From: Tepidimonas ignava
GTDB taxonomy: Bacteria; Pseudomonadota; Gammaproteobacteria; Burkholderiales; Burkholderiaceae_C
Direction: 5' to 3'
Assembly (NCBI RefSeq): GCF_004342625.1
Contig: NZ_SMAH01000007.1
Span: forward strand, 91,791 to 155,790
DNA length: 64,000 nt
In this document: in pieces, positions 20,954 to 30,286 of the stretch
Position numbering within the stretch: position 1 is the stretch's first letter
Layout: every line of letters starts with the position of its first letter
Translations under genes and position numbers: made by a program
Notes under the pieces: model-generated
The model's input: the letters and a program-made list of their open reading frames with translations, nothing else
Told to the model about the DNA's origin: nothing
Database searches by the model: none

Positions 20954-21298
20954 ATGGTGCAACGCTTCGACGTCGGACCACGCCTGTCCGAAATGGCCAT
21001 CCACAACGGCACGGTGTACCTCGCCGGCCAGGTGCCGGACGACCCCAGCCAGGACATCGAAGGCCAGACGCGCCAGGTGCTGGCCATGATCGACACGCTG
21101 CTGGCGCGCGCGGGCACCGACAAAACCCGGCTGTTGATGGTGCAGATCTACCTGGCCGACATGGCCGACTACGACGGCATGAACCGCGCCTGGGACGCGT
21201 GGGTGCCGGCCGGCCACACCCCGCCGCGCGCCACCGTGCAGGCCAAGCTGGCCCACCCCGACTGGAAAATCGAAATCGTCGCCACGGCGGCGCTCTGA
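20954..21298 (+). CDS. RidA family protein (imine/enamine deaminase)
   Basis: A 114-residue RidA/YjgF-type protein. IHNGTVYLAGQVPDD and PPRATVQAKLAHPDWKIEI match the family, and the Arg of PPRATV is the carboxylate-binding residue required for deaminase activity. These trimers hydrolyse enamine/imine intermediates made by PLP enzymes and amino acid oxidases. An AGGAG lies ahead of the ATG. Together with the OCD-family gene just upstream it suggests one imine-handling pathway. The 114-residue length and the sequence place it in a Rid subgroup distinct from archetypal RidA. Confidence 0.88.
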   Translation: MVQRFDVGPRLSEMAIHNGTVYLAGQVPDDPSQDIEGQTRQVLAMIDTLLARAGTDKTRLLMVQIYLADMADYDGMNRAWDAWVPAGHTPPRATVQAKLAHPDWKIEIVATAAL

Positions 21299-21350
21299 CC
21301 CGAGCGGCGGACGGCGCCGCCGCAACGCCGCCCGCGGGTCCACGGCCACC

Positions 21351-21770
21351 TCAGCGGTAGGTGCGCAGGTGGATGCTGGTCTCGGTGCTGTGGATGCCTT
21401 TGATGAGGCGAATGCGCTCGAGGATGTCGGACAGCTCGTTCATCGACAGCGCTTCCAGCTCGGCCAGCAGGTCCCAGCGGCCGTTGGTGTCGTGCAGCTT
21501 GACCACGCCCGGCTCACCCAGCAGGCTGGCGATCACCGCGCGCGTCTGGTTGCCCTCCACCAGCACACTCATCCAGGCGCGGATGCGCTCCGGCTCCGAC
21601 TCGGGCCGCAGCCGCACCGTGTAGCCCAGGATCACGCCGGCGTCCTCCAGGCGACGCATGCGGTTGGTCACGGTGCCGCGCGACACCTTCAGTTTGTGCG
21701 CCAGATCGGCCACGCTCAGGCGCGCGTTGCGCCGCAGCAGCGCGATCAGGGCCTGGTCCAGCTCATCCAT
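21351..21770 (-). CDS. Lrp/AsnC-family regulator, probable regulator of ocd
   Basis: A 139-residue regulator. The HTH domain (ELDQALIALLRRNARLSVADLAHKLKVSRGTVTNRMRRL) is followed by a RAM domain ending TSIHLRTYR. I chose the ATG at 21770; an upstream TTG would add ten residues. It is transcribed away from ocd, with a 153-base gap holding repeated TTTCGACA motifs, so local control of ocd and itself is likely. It converges with the RidA gene. Confidence 0.88.
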   Translation of the reverse strand: MDELDQALIALLRRNARLSVADLAHKLKVSRGTVTNRMRRLEDAGVILGYTVRLRPESEPERIRAWMSVLVEGNQTRAVIASLLGEPGVVKLHDTNGRWDLLAELEALSMNELSDILERIRLIKGIHSTETSIHLRTYR

Positions 21771-21791
21771 GGCCACCCCCGTAATTTGACG

Positions 21792-21851
21792 TTTCGACAA
21801 TCATGGCTATCTATTTCGACAGCAAAACACCATATCGTCAACATTCTGTCG
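21792..21851. promoter_or_regulatory. Repeated TTTCGACA motifs between the Lrp gene and ocd
   Basis: TTTCGACA occurs at 21792-21799 and again at 21814-21821, exactly 22 bases apart (two helical turns). CGACAG (21817-21822) is mirrored by CTGTCG (21846-21851). Repeats on one helix face in a divergent gap are typical of Lrp-family operators. Binding is inferred. Confidence 0.45.
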
Positions 21852-21923
21852 TTTTAGATTGTCATCGATCCGCTCGACACTTGCGCGCATCCGCAACCTT
21901 CCCTCACCGCAGGAGAGCGCAAC

Positions 21924-22991
21924 ATGACCCACCCGCACCCCGCGCGCGTGCGCACACGCTACCTCAGCGCCCCGGCCATGGTCCGCCTGGTGCAGACCCT
22001 GGGCGTCGAGGCCTGCTTGCGCGGCATCGCCGCGTGCATCCGCGACGACTTTGGCCGCTGGCCCGACTTTGACAAGACCGCCCGCGTGGCCAACCATTCG
22101 AACGTCGGCGTCATCGAGCTGATGCCGATCGCCGACGACACGCTCTACAGCTTCAAATACGTCAACGGTCACCCCAAAAACACCCGCGACGGCCTGCCCA
22201 CCGTGATGGCCTTTGGGGTGCTGGCCGACGTGGCCACCGGCGCGCCACTGCTGCTGAGCGAGCTGACGCTGACCACGGCGCTGCGCACCGCGGCGATGTC
22301 GGCGTTGGCCGCGCAGGCGCTGGCGCGCCCGCACAGCCGTGTCATGGCGCTGATCGGCAACGGCGCGCAGGCCGAGTTCCAGGCCCTGGCGTTCCAGCAC
22401 CTGCTGGGCATCGAGGAGCTGCGCCTGTTCGACACCGACCCCGCCGCCACCGACAAACTGGTAGCCAACCTGCGCGGCAGCGGGCTGGCCTTGACCCGCT
22501 GCGTCAGCACCGCCGAGGCGGTGCGCGGCGCCGACATCGTCACCACCGTCACCGCCGACAAGACCAACGCCACCATCCTGACCCCCGACATGCTCGAACC
22601 CGGCATGCACATCAACGCCGTCGGTGGGGACTGCCCCGGCAAGACCGAGCTGCACGCCGACGTGCTGCGCAGCGCGCGGGTGTTTGTGGAGTACGAACCG
22701 CAGACCCGCATCGAAGGCGACATCCAGCAACTGCCTGCGGACTTTCCCGTCACCGAACTGTGGCAGGTGCTGACCGGCCAGGCCCCTGGTCGCACCAGCG
22801 CCGCGGAGGTGACGGTGTTCGACTCGGTCGGCTTCGCGCTGGAGGACTACGCCGCGCTGCGCTTCGTGCACGCGCAGGCCCAGCGGCTCGGCGTGGGCGA
22901 AACGCTGGACCTGATCCCGGATCTGGACGACCCGAAAAACCTGTTCGGCCTGCTGCAACCGCGCGCGGCGGCGCTGCGCCGCGCGGCCTGA
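21924..22991 (+). CDS. ocd: Ornithine cyclodeaminase
   Basis: A 355-residue enzyme that converts L-ornithine to L-proline and ammonia with bound NAD. KYVNGHPKNTRDGLPTVMAF, the Rossmann motif LIGNGAQAEFQALAF and NAVGGDCPGKTEL (with the conserved catalytic Asp) match true OCDs, and the length is right. AGGAG lies 10 bases ahead of the ATG. Divergent from an Lrp gene. With putA 0.6 kb downstream it gives a route ornithine to proline to glutamate. Confidence 0.92.
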   Translation: MTHPHPARVRTRYLSAPAMVRLVQTLGVEACLRGIAACIRDDFGRWPDFDKTARVANHSNVGVIELMPIADDTLYSFKYVNGHPKNTRDGLPTVMAFGVLADVATGAPLLLSELTLTTALRTAAMSALAAQALARPHSRVMALIGNGAQAEFQALAFQHLLGIEELRLFDTDPAATDKLVANLRGSGLALTRCVSTAEAVRGADIVTTVTADKTNATILTPDMLEPGMHINAVGGDCPGKTELHADVLRSARVFVEYEPQTRIEGDIQQLPADFPVTELWQVLTGQAPGRTSAAEVTVFDSVGFALEDYAALRFVHAQAQRLGVGETLDLIPDLDDPKNLFGLLQPRAAALRRAA

Positions 22992-23031
22992 GCCCGCCGC
23001 CGATGGGCCGCTGCACGCCCCCCCGCCGCCG

Positions 23032-23517
23032 TCAGAACAACGGCAGGCGGTGGGTGTGCTTGACCTCCTCCATCACCGCGTAGGTGCGCGTCTCGCGCAC
23101 GCCGGGCAGTTGCCACAGCACGTCACCGGCAAAGCGGCGGTAGTCGGCCATGTCGGCCACGCGCGTCTTGACCAGGTAGTCAAAACCCCCGGCCACCATG
23201 TGGCACTCCAGCACCTGGGGCGCCGCCTGCACCGCCGCCTTGAACTGCTCGAACACGTTGGGCGTGGTGCGGTCCAGCAGCACCTCCACAAACACCAGCA
23301 GCCCCGCGCCCAGCTTGGCGGGGTTGAGGCGCGCTTCGTAGCCCAGGATGTAACCCTCGCGCGTCAGACGCTGCACGCGCGCCAGCACCGCCGTGGGCGA
23401 CAGGCTCACCGTCTCGGCCAGCTTCAGGTTGGTGATGCGGCCGTCGCGCTGCAGGGCGTCGAGGATGCGCAGATCAATGCGGTCGAGGTCGTCCATGCCG
23501 AGATTTTCACTAAACAT
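23032..23517 (-). CDS. Lrp/AsnC-family regulator, PutR-like
   Basis: A 161-residue Lrp-type regulator. HTH domain DRIDLRILDALQRDGRITNLKLAETVSLSPTAVLARV, then a RAM domain with VAGGFDYLVKTRVADMADYRRF. It diverges from putA with only 57 bases between starts, the arrangement of PutR and BkdR, so a proline-responsive activator of putA is the likely role. An alternative start (MDDLDRID, 21 bases downstream at 23496) would give a more usual N-terminus; no strong ribosome site distinguishes the two. Confidence 0.88.
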   Translation of the reverse strand: MFSENLGMDDLDRIDLRILDALQRDGRITNLKLAETVSLSPTAVLARVQRLTREGYILGYEARLNPAKLGAGLLVFVEVLLDRTTPNVFEQFKAAVQAAPQVLECHMVAGGFDYLVKTRVADMADYRRFAGDVLWQLPGVRETRTYAVMEEVKHTHRLPLF

Positions 23518-23574
23518 TGGCCTAAAAACAACATTTCATTCATTTGAAAGCGCATCACACTTGGGCCATCGTCA

Positions 23575-26500
23575 ATGACCACACGCCCCGCCATGAACAC
23601 CCTGGCCGACACCGCTCACCTGCAACCTGTCCCGACGCCGCTGGCCGATGGCCCCATCGCCCGCGCGCCGACGATGGCGGCGCTGCCCGCCCTGCACCGT
23701 GTGCCCGAGCCCGAGCTGCTGGTGTCGCTGCTGCCGCGCGCGCGCCTGGACGACGCCCAGCGCGCGCGCATCACCGCGTTGGCGCAACGGCTGGCGGCCG
23801 GCCTGCGTGAACGCGCCCCGCAGCGTGGCCGCGAGGGGCTGGTGCAGGCGTTGCTGCAGGAATACCAACTGTCGTCGCACGAGGGCGTGGCGCTGATGTG
23901 CCTGGCCGAGGCGCTGCTGCGCATCCCCGACACCGCCACGCGCGACGCGCTGATCCGCGACAAGATCGGGCGCGGCGACTGGCGCGCGCACCTGGGCCAC
24001 AGCCCCTCCGTGTTCGTCAACGCAGCCACCTGGGGCCTGCTGTTGACGGGCAAGCTCACCGCCACCCACAGCGAGGAAGGACTGACCACGGCGCTGGGCG
24101 GGTTGCTGCGCAAGGGCGGCGAGCCGCTGATCCGGCGCGCGGTCGACATGGCCATGCGGCTGCTGGGCGAGCAGTTCGTCACCGGCCAAACCATCGACGA
24201 GGCGCTGCGCCGTGCCCAAGCGCGGGAAGCGCAGGGCTTTCGTTACTCCTACGACATGCTGGGCGAGGCGGCGCTGACCGCTGCCGACGCGCAGCGCTAC
24301 TTCGACGCCTACCGCGCGGCCATCGACGCCATCGGCGCGGCCAACGCCGGGCGTGGCCCGATCGACGGGCCGGGCGTGTCGATCAAGCTGTCGGCGCTGC
24401 ACCCGCGCTACAGCCGCGCGCAGTACGCGCGCGTGATGGATGAGCTCTACCCTCGCCTGCGCGCGCTGGCCGAAGCGGCCCGGGCGGTGAACATCGGCCT
24501 GCACATCGACGCGGAGGAAAGCGACCGGCTGGAGCTGTCGCTGGACCTGCTGCAGCGGCTGTGCCACGAGCCGTCGCTGGCCGGCTGGGACGGCATCGGT
24601 TTTGTCGTCCAGGCCTACCAAAAGCGCGCGCCCGCGGTGGTGGAGCACGTCATCGCGTTGGCGCGGCGCAGCGGACACCGCCTGCTGGTGCGGCTGGTCA
24701 AAGGCGCTTATTGGGACAGCGAAATCAAGCGCGCGCAACTGGATGGGCTGGACTACCCCGTCTTCACGCGCAAGGCCTACACCGACGTGGCCTACCTGGC
24801 GTGTGCACGCGCGCTGCTGGCCGCCCCGGACGCCGTCTTCCCCCAGTTCGCCACCCACAACGCGCAGACGCTGGCGGCGATTCACGAAATGGCCGACCCC
24901 GCCCGCTGGCACCCGCACCAATACGAATTCCAGTGCCTGCACGGCATGGGTGAGCCCCTGTACGAGCAGGTGGTCACCCCGGTCAGCGCCGGCGGGCTGG
25001 GGCGGCCCTGCCGCATTTACGCGCCGGTGGGCACGCACGAAACGCTGCTGGCTTACCTGGTGCGCCGTCTGCTGGAAAACGGCGCCAACACATCGTTTGT
25101 GCACCGCATCGCCGACCCCCAGATCCCGCTGGACGCGCTTGTCGAAGACCCCGTGGACACGGTGCAAGCCTGGGCACGGGCTGAGGGTGCTGTGGGCCTG
25201 CCGCACCCCCGCATCGCGACGCCAGCGCAGTTGTACGGCGCGGCGCGGCCCAACAGCGCCGGGTGCGACCTGAGCGACGAGGCCACGCTGGGCACGCTGG
25301 CGCAAGCCCTGCACAGAAGCCGCGCCGCACCGGTGGCCGCGCACGCGCTGCTGGCCGCCCCGCACCGCCCCAGTGGCCCGCTGCGCACCGTGCGCAACCC
25401 GGGCGAGCTCGACGACACCGTCGGTCACATCCACGAAGCCGGCGCCGACGACGTGGCCGACGCATTGGCCGTGGCCCAGCGCGCCGCAGCGTCCTGGGCC
25501 GCCACCCCGGCATCCGAGCGTGCCGCGTGCCTGCGCCGCGCCGCCGACGCCTTGCAGGCCGACCTGCCCGCCTTCGTCGCGCTGCTGATGCGCGAAGCGG
25601 GCAAAACCGCCGCCAACGCCGTGGCCGAGGTGCGCGAAGCGATCGACTTCCTGCGCTTCGACGCCGCCCAGATCACCGACACCCACTGGCCCGCCGACGC
25701 CGCGCCGCTGGGGCCGGTCGCGTGCATCAGCCCGTGGAACTTCCCGCTGGCCATCTTCACCGGGCAGATCGCCGCCGCGCTGGCCGCCGGCAACCCGGTG
25801 CTGGCCAAGCCCGCTGAGCAAACGCCCTTGGTGGCCGCGCGCATGACGGCGCTGCTGCACGCGGCGGGCGTGCCACGCGACGTGTTGCAACTGCTGCCCG
25901 GCGCCGGCGAAACGGTGGGGGCGGCGCTGGTGGCCGACGCGCGCACCGCGGGCGTGCTGTTCACCGGCTCCACCGAGGTGGCCAAGCTGCTGCAGCGCAC
26001 GCTGGCTGCGCGCGTGCGCACCGGCGCCGACGGCCGCGCCGCCCCCATCCCGCTGGTCGCCGAAACCGGTGGCCAAAACGCGATGGTGGTGGACAGCTCG
26101 GCGCTGGCCGAGCAGGTGGTGCAAGACGTGCTGGTGTCGGCTTTCGACAGCGCCGGCCAGCGCTGCTCGGCGCTGCGCGTGCTGTGTCTGCAGGAGGATG
26201 TCGCCGACCACCTGCTGGCCATGCTGCGTGGCGCCATGGCCGAGCTGCGCATCGGCCCCGCCACGCGGCTGAGCACCGACGTCGGCCCGGTCATCGACGC
26301 CGCGGCGCGCGACGCCATCGTCGCCCACATCGAGGCCATGCGCGCACGCGGCTGCCGCGTTTGGCAAGCGTCCCTGCCGCCCGAGGCCGGGCGCGGCACC
26401 TACGTCGCCCCCACCCTGATCGAACTGGACGGGCTGGCGCTGCCCGAGCGTGAGGTGTTCGGCCCCGTGCTGCACGTGGTGCGCTGGCGCCGGGGCGAGC

Positions 26501-27195
26501 TTGACGCGCTCGTGGCCGCCATCCACGCCACCGGCTACGGCCTGACCTTCGGCGTGCACAGCCGCATCGACGAAACCATCGACCGCCTCACCCAGCGTGT
26601 GCACGCCGGCAACCACTACGTCAACCGCAACATGGTGGGCGCCGTGGTGGGCGTGCAGCCCTTTGGGGGCGAAGGCCTGTCCGGCACCGGCCCCAAAGCC
26701 GGTGGCCCGCTGCTGCTGTACCGGCTGCTGGCCGATCCGCCCGCCGACACCGTGCAGCGCGCGCTGGCCTTTGCCGCGGGCCAGCCGGTGGCCGGGTGGC
26801 CGTCCGCCGTGGTCTTGCGCGGCCCCACCGGGCAGCGCGACACCTACCGCTTGCTGCCGCGCCAGCGCGTGCTGTGTCTGGCCGACGACGCCACTACCGC
26901 CGAGCGCATGGCGCACACCCTGCGCGCCCTGGGGGCACAACCCCTGGTGCCCGACGGCACCGAGCCCCTGGCCTGGCTGCAACGCCAGCCCTCGCCACCC
27001 CAAGCGGCGCTGGTGGCCGCGGGCGCGGCCACGGTGTTGGCGTGGCAACAGGCGCTGGCCGCGCACCCCGGTCCGCTGGTGCCGCTGTACGCCTGGCGCG
27101 GCGAGCCCGTGCCCGCCGCCGCCCTGACCGAGCGCAGCCTCAGCGTCAACACCGCCGCGGCCGGGGGCAACGCCAGCTTGATGGGCCTGGACTGA
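23575..27195 (+). CDS. putA: Bifunctional proline dehydrogenase / L-glutamate gamma-semialdehyde dehydrogenase PutA
   Basis: A 1206-residue enzyme oxidising proline to glutamate in two steps, with electrons passed from FAD to quinone and then to NAD. The PRODH barrel lies at about residues 190-480 (ALHPRYSRAQY; RLVKGAYWDSEIK). The aldehyde dehydrogenase domain lies at about 560-1030, with LVAETGGQNA and the catalytic Cys in GQRCSALRV (about residue 863). A further C-terminal domain of about 150 residues makes it a type B PutA. No N-terminal ribbon-helix-helix is visible, so unlike E. coli PutA it should not repress its own gene; the divergent Lrp gene fits that. Start 23575 or 23593. Confidence 0.94.
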   Translation: MTTRPAMNTLADTAHLQPVPTPLADGPIARAPTMAALPALHRVPEPELLVSLLPRARLDDAQRARITALAQRLAAGLRERAPQRGREGLVQALLQEYQLSSHEGVALMCLAEALLRIPDTATRDALIRDKIGRGDWRAHLGHSPSVFVNAATWGLLLTGKLTATHSEEGLTTALGGLLRKGGEPLIRRAVDMAMRLLGEQFVTGQTIDEALRRAQAREAQGFRYSYDMLGEAALTAADAQRYFDAYRAAIDAIGAANAGRGPIDGPGVSIKLSALHPRYSRAQYARVMDELYPRLRALAEAARAVNIGLHIDAEESDRLELSLDLLQRLCHEPSLAGWDGIGFVVQAYQKRAPAVVEHVIALARRSGHRLLVRLVKGAYWDSEIKRAQLDGLDYPVFTRKAYTDVAYLACARALLAAPDAVFPQFATHNAQTLAAIHEMADPARWHPHQYEFQCLHGMGEPLYEQVVTPVSAGGLGRPCRIYAPVGTHETLLAYLVRRLLENGANTSFVHRIADPQIPLDALVEDPVDTVQAWARAEGAVGLPHPRIATPAQLYGAARPNSAGCDLSDEATLGTLAQALHRSRAAPVAAHALLAAPHRPSGPLRTVRNPGELDDTVGHIHEAGADDVADALAVAQRAAASWAATPASERAACLRRAADALQADLPAFVALLMREAGKTAANAVAEVREAIDFLRFDAAQITDTHWPADAAPLGPVACISPWNFPLAIFTGQIAAALAAGNPVLAKPAEQTPLVAARMTALLHAAGVPRDVLQLLPGAGETVGAALVADARTAGVLFTGSTEVAKLLQRTLAARVRTGADGRAAPIPLVAETGGQNAMVVDSSALAEQVVQDVLVSAFDSAGQRCSALRVLCLQEDVADHLLAMLRGAMAELRIGPATRLSTDVGPVIDAAARDAIVAHIEAMRARGCRVWQASLPPEAGRGTYVAPTLIELDGLALPEREVFGPVLHVVRWRRGELDALVAAIHATGYGLTFGVHSRIDETIDRLTQRVHAGNHYVNRNMVGAVVGVQPFGGEGLSGTGPKAGGPLLLYRLLADPPADTVQRALAFAAGQPVAGWPSAVVLRGPTGQRDTYRLLPRQRVLCLADDATTAERMAHTLRALGAQPLVPDGTEPLAWLQRQPSPPQAALVAAGAATVLAWQQALAAHPGPLVPLYAWRGEPVPAAALTERSLSVNTAAAGGNASLMGLD

Positions 27196-27243
27196 CGCCG
27201 CGCCGCCCCGGGGTGTTGTGGCGTGCCGCCGAGCGGTGCCCGC

Positions 27244-27960
27244 TCACCCCCGCCCCGCGTACACGCGCCGTCCAAAAATCGCGCTGCCCACGCGCACCAT
27301 CGTGCTGCCTGCGGCGATGGCGTGTTCCAAGTCGTCGCTCATGCCCATCGACAGCGTGTCCAGCTCCGGCGGGTGGCCCAACGCGGCGCGCAGGGCGTCG
27401 AACAGACGGGCGGCTTGCGCGAACACCGCGCGCATGGCCGCCGCGTCGGGCTGGGGGTCGGGTATGCACATGATGCCGCGCAGGCGCAGCCGCGGCAGCG
27501 CCACCACCGCCTGCGCCAGCGGCACCAGTTGCTGCGGCGCCACGCCTGCCTTGGTCGGCGCGCCATCGATATTGACCTGCAAACACACCTGCAGCGGCGG
27601 CAGGTGGGCGGGCCGCTGCTCGTTGAGCCGCTGCGCGATTTTGAGCCGGTCGAGCGACTGCACCCAGTCGAAGTGCTCGGCCACCAGGCGCGTTTTGTTG
27701 CTTTGCAACGGCCCGATGCAGTGCCACTGCAAGCCCTCCCAGCCGGCCTGACGCAGCGCCGCGATTTTGTCCACGCCTTCGTGCACGTAGTTTTCGCCAA
27801 AGGCACGTTGGCCGGCCGCCGCGGCCTCGGCCACCGCCTGCGGCCCAAAGGTCTTGGACACCGCCAGCAGTGTCACACCGCTGGGGTCGCGCCCGGCCGC
27901 CGCGCACGCCCGCGCGATGCGCTCACGCACGGCTTGGAGATTGTCTGCAATCGTTGCCAT
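27244..27960 (-). CDS. yggS: YggS family pyridoxal phosphate homeostasis protein
   Basis: A 238-residue single-domain PLP-binding TIM barrel of the YggS/PLPBP family. TLLAVSKTFGPQAV carries the PLP lysine near residue 36. FGENYVHEGVDKI, WHCIGPLQSNKT and LSMGMSDDLEHAIAAGSTMVRVGSAIFG are the family motifs. It buffers PLP in the cytoplasm and has no known enzyme activity. It diverges from pilT, the order commonly seen in beta- and gammaproteobacteria. Confidence 0.94.
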   Translation of the reverse strand: MATIADNLQAVRERIARACAAAGRDPSGVTLLAVSKTFGPQAVAEAAAAGQRAFGENYVHEGVDKIAALRQAGWEGLQWHCIGPLQSNKTRLVAEHFDWVQSLDRLKIAQRLNEQRPAHLPPLQVCLQVNIDGAPTKAGVAPQQLVPLAQAVVALPRLRLRGIMCIPDPQPDAAAMRAVFAQAARLFDALRAALGHPPELDTLSMGMSDDLEHAIAAGSTMVRVGSAIFGRRVYAGRG

Positions 27961-28030
27961 AATGAGTCCGTCAATCAACCTGCAGCGGTGGTCCTTGTGG
28001 GGCCGCCGCCGCCCACGGTGAACATACGGG

Positions 28031-29074
28031 ATGGACGTCACCCAACTGCTGGCCTTTGCGGTCAAAAACAAGGCTTCCGACCTGCACCTGTCGGCTGGGC
28101 TGCCACCGATGATACGGGTGCACGGCGACGTGCGGCGCATCAACGTCGAGCCGCTGGACCACAAGCAGGTCCACGCGATGATCTACGACATCATGACCGA
28201 CGCCCAGCGCAAGGCGTACGAGGAGTTTTTGGAGTGCGACTTCTCGTTCGAAATCGCTGGGCTGTCGCGCTTTCGTGTCAACGCCTTCACGCAGCACCGC
28301 GGGGCAGCGGCGGTGTTTCGCACCATTCCGTCCAAGGTGCTGACGCTGGAAGACCTGAACTGCCCGCGCATCTTTGCGGATCTCGCGATGAAACCGCGCG
28401 GGCTGGTGCTGGTCACCGGCCCCACCGGCTCGGGTAAATCGACCACGCTGGCGGCCATGGTCAACCACCGCAATGAACATGACCCCGGCCACATCCTCAC
28501 CATCGAAGACCCGATCGAGTTCGTGCACGAGTCCAAAAAAAGCCTGGTCAACCAGCGCGAAGTGGGGCCGATGACGCACTCCTTCGCCGCGGCGCTGCGC
28601 TCGGCCCTGCGCGAAGACCCCGACGTCATCCTGGTGGGCGAGATGCGCGACCTGGAGACGATCCGCCTGGCCATGACCGCCGCCGAAACCGGCCACCTGG
28701 TGTTTGGCACGCTGCACACCTCCAGCGCGGCCAAGACCATCGACCGTATCGTCGACGTGTTCCCGGCCGAAGAAAAGGACATGATCCGCGCGATGCTGTC
28801 GGAGTCGCTGGTGGCGGTGATTTCGCAAACGCTGCTCAAAACCGCCGATGGCAAGGGCCGCGTCGCCGCGCACGAAATCATGATCGGCACCCCTGCGATC
28901 CGCAACCTGATCCGCGAAAACAAGGTCGCCCAGATGTACTCGGCCATCCAGACCGGGCAGCAGTACGGCATGCAAACGCTGGATCAGGCCTTGCTGGAGC
29001 TGGTGCGACGCAACGTGATCAGCGCTGCCGAAGCGCGCAGCAAGGCCAAAAACCCCGACAACTTCCCGCTTTGA
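28031..29074 (+). CDS. pilT: Type IV pilus retraction ATPase PilT
   Basis: A 347-residue hexameric ATPase that depolymerises type IV pili and drives twitching motility. N-terminal LLAFAVKNKASDLHLSAGLPPMIRV, Walker A GPTGSGKSTT (about residues 131-140), the Asp and His boxes, Walker B VILVGEMRDLET (about 200) and the C-terminal AIRNLIRENK motif needed for retraction are all present. The length matches P. aeruginosa PilT (344). Followed 56 bases later by pilU. Confidence 0.96.
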   Translation: MDVTQLLAFAVKNKASDLHLSAGLPPMIRVHGDVRRINVEPLDHKQVHAMIYDIMTDAQRKAYEEFLECDFSFEIAGLSRFRVNAFTQHRGAAAVFRTIPSKVLTLEDLNCPRIFADLAMKPRGLVLVTGPTGSGKSTTLAAMVNHRNEHDPGHILTIEDPIEFVHESKKSLVNQREVGPMTHSFAAALRSALREDPDVILVGEMRDLETIRLAMTAAETGHLVFGTLHTSSAAKTIDRIVDVFPAEEKDMIRAMLSESLVAVISQTLLKTADGKGRVAAHEIMIGTPAIRNLIRENKVAQMYSAIQTGQQYGMQTLDQALLELVRRNVISAAEARSKAKNPDNFPL

Positions 29075-29130
29075 CGGCGGGCGTGCCTGCGCACGGCCGC
29101 GCACCACCCCGCCCTACCGGAGCGCCCACC

Positions 29131-30267
29131 ATGGAACGCGATCAAGCGAGCAATTTCATCCACGAGCTGCTGCGGCTGCTGGTCAGCCGGGGCGGCAGCG
29201 ATCTGTTTCTGACGGCGGATTTCCCTCCCGCCATCAAGGTCGATGGTGTGATCCAGAAGGTGTCGGCGCAGCCGCTGACCGGGCAGCACACCCAGGCGCT
29301 GGCACGCGCCATCATGAACGACAAGCAGGCCGCCGAGTTCGAGCGCACCAAGGAGTGCAACTTCGCCATCAGTCCTGCCGGCATCGGGCGCTTCCGTGTC
29401 AACGCCTTTGTGCAAATGGGCAAAGTGGGCCTGGTGCTGCGCACCATTCCGTCCAAAATCCCCACCATCGACGAGCTGGGGCTGCCCCAGATCCTCAAGC
29501 AGTTGGCGCTGGCCAAGCGCGGCATCTGTATCGTCGTGGGCGGCACCGGCACCGGCAAGTCGACCACACTGGCCGCGATGGTGGACTGGCGCAACGAGCA
29601 CACGCAAGACCACATCGTCACCATCGAAGACCCGGTGGAGTTTGTGCACCAGCACAAAAACTGCATCGTCACCCAGCGCGAAGTCGGCCTGGACACCGAC
29701 AGTTGGGAGATCGCGCTGAAAAACTCCCTGCGCCAAGCGCCCAACGTCATCCTGATGGGCGAAATCCGCGACCGCGAGACGATGGAGCACGCGATCGCGT
29801 TTTCCGAAACCGGCCACCTGTGCCTGGCCACGCTGCACGCCAACAGCGCCAACCAGGCCATGGAGCGCATCATCAACTTCTTTCCGCACGACCGCCACGC
29901 CCAGCTGCTCAAGGACGTCTCGCTCAACCTGCGCGGCATGGTGGCGCAGCGCCTGTTGCCGCGCGAGGACGGCAAAGGCCGCGTGGCCATCGTCGAGGTG
30001 CTGCTCAACAGCGCCCTCATCGCCGACCTGATCATGAAGGGCGAGATCAACGAGATCAAGGAGGTCATGAAGCGCAGCACCGAGGTCGGCATGCAAACCT
30101 TCGACCAAGCGCTGTTCGACGCCTTCGAGGCGTACCAGATCTCCTACGAGGACGCGGTGCGCAACGCCGACTCGCAAAACGACATCAAGCTGCGCATCAA
30201 GCTGGAAAGCCAGCGTGCCCGCAACAGCGACTTGGCCGCGGGCACCGAGCACCTGCAAATCATGTAA
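29131..30267 (+). CDS. pilU: PilT-like retraction ATPase PilU
   Basis: A 378-residue PilT paralogue that assists PilT in pilus retraction under load. HELLRLLVSRGGSDLFLTADFPPAIKV, Walker A GGTGTGKSTT (about residues 140-149) and VILMGEIRDRETMEHAI are typical of PilU. The C-terminus is longer than PilT. The ATG at 29131 follows CCGGAGCGCCCACC; an in-frame upstream start would add 20 residues with no family match. Probably cotranscribed with pilT. Confidence 0.95.
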   Translation: MERDQASNFIHELLRLLVSRGGSDLFLTADFPPAIKVDGVIQKVSAQPLTGQHTQALARAIMNDKQAAEFERTKECNFAISPAGIGRFRVNAFVQMGKVGLVLRTIPSKIPTIDELGLPQILKQLALAKRGICIVVGGTGTGKSTTLAAMVDWRNEHTQDHIVTIEDPVEFVHQHKNCIVTQREVGLDTDSWEIALKNSLRQAPNVILMGEIRDRETMEHAIAFSETGHLCLATLHANSANQAMERIINFFPHDRHAQLLKDVSLNLRGMVAQRLLPREDGKGRVAIVEVLLNSALIADLIMKGEINEIKEVMKRSTEVGMQTFDQALFDAFEAYQISYEDAVRNADSQNDIKLRIKLESQRARNSDLAAGTEHLQIM

Positions 30268-30286
30268 CCCTTGCACGAGGTCCGCG

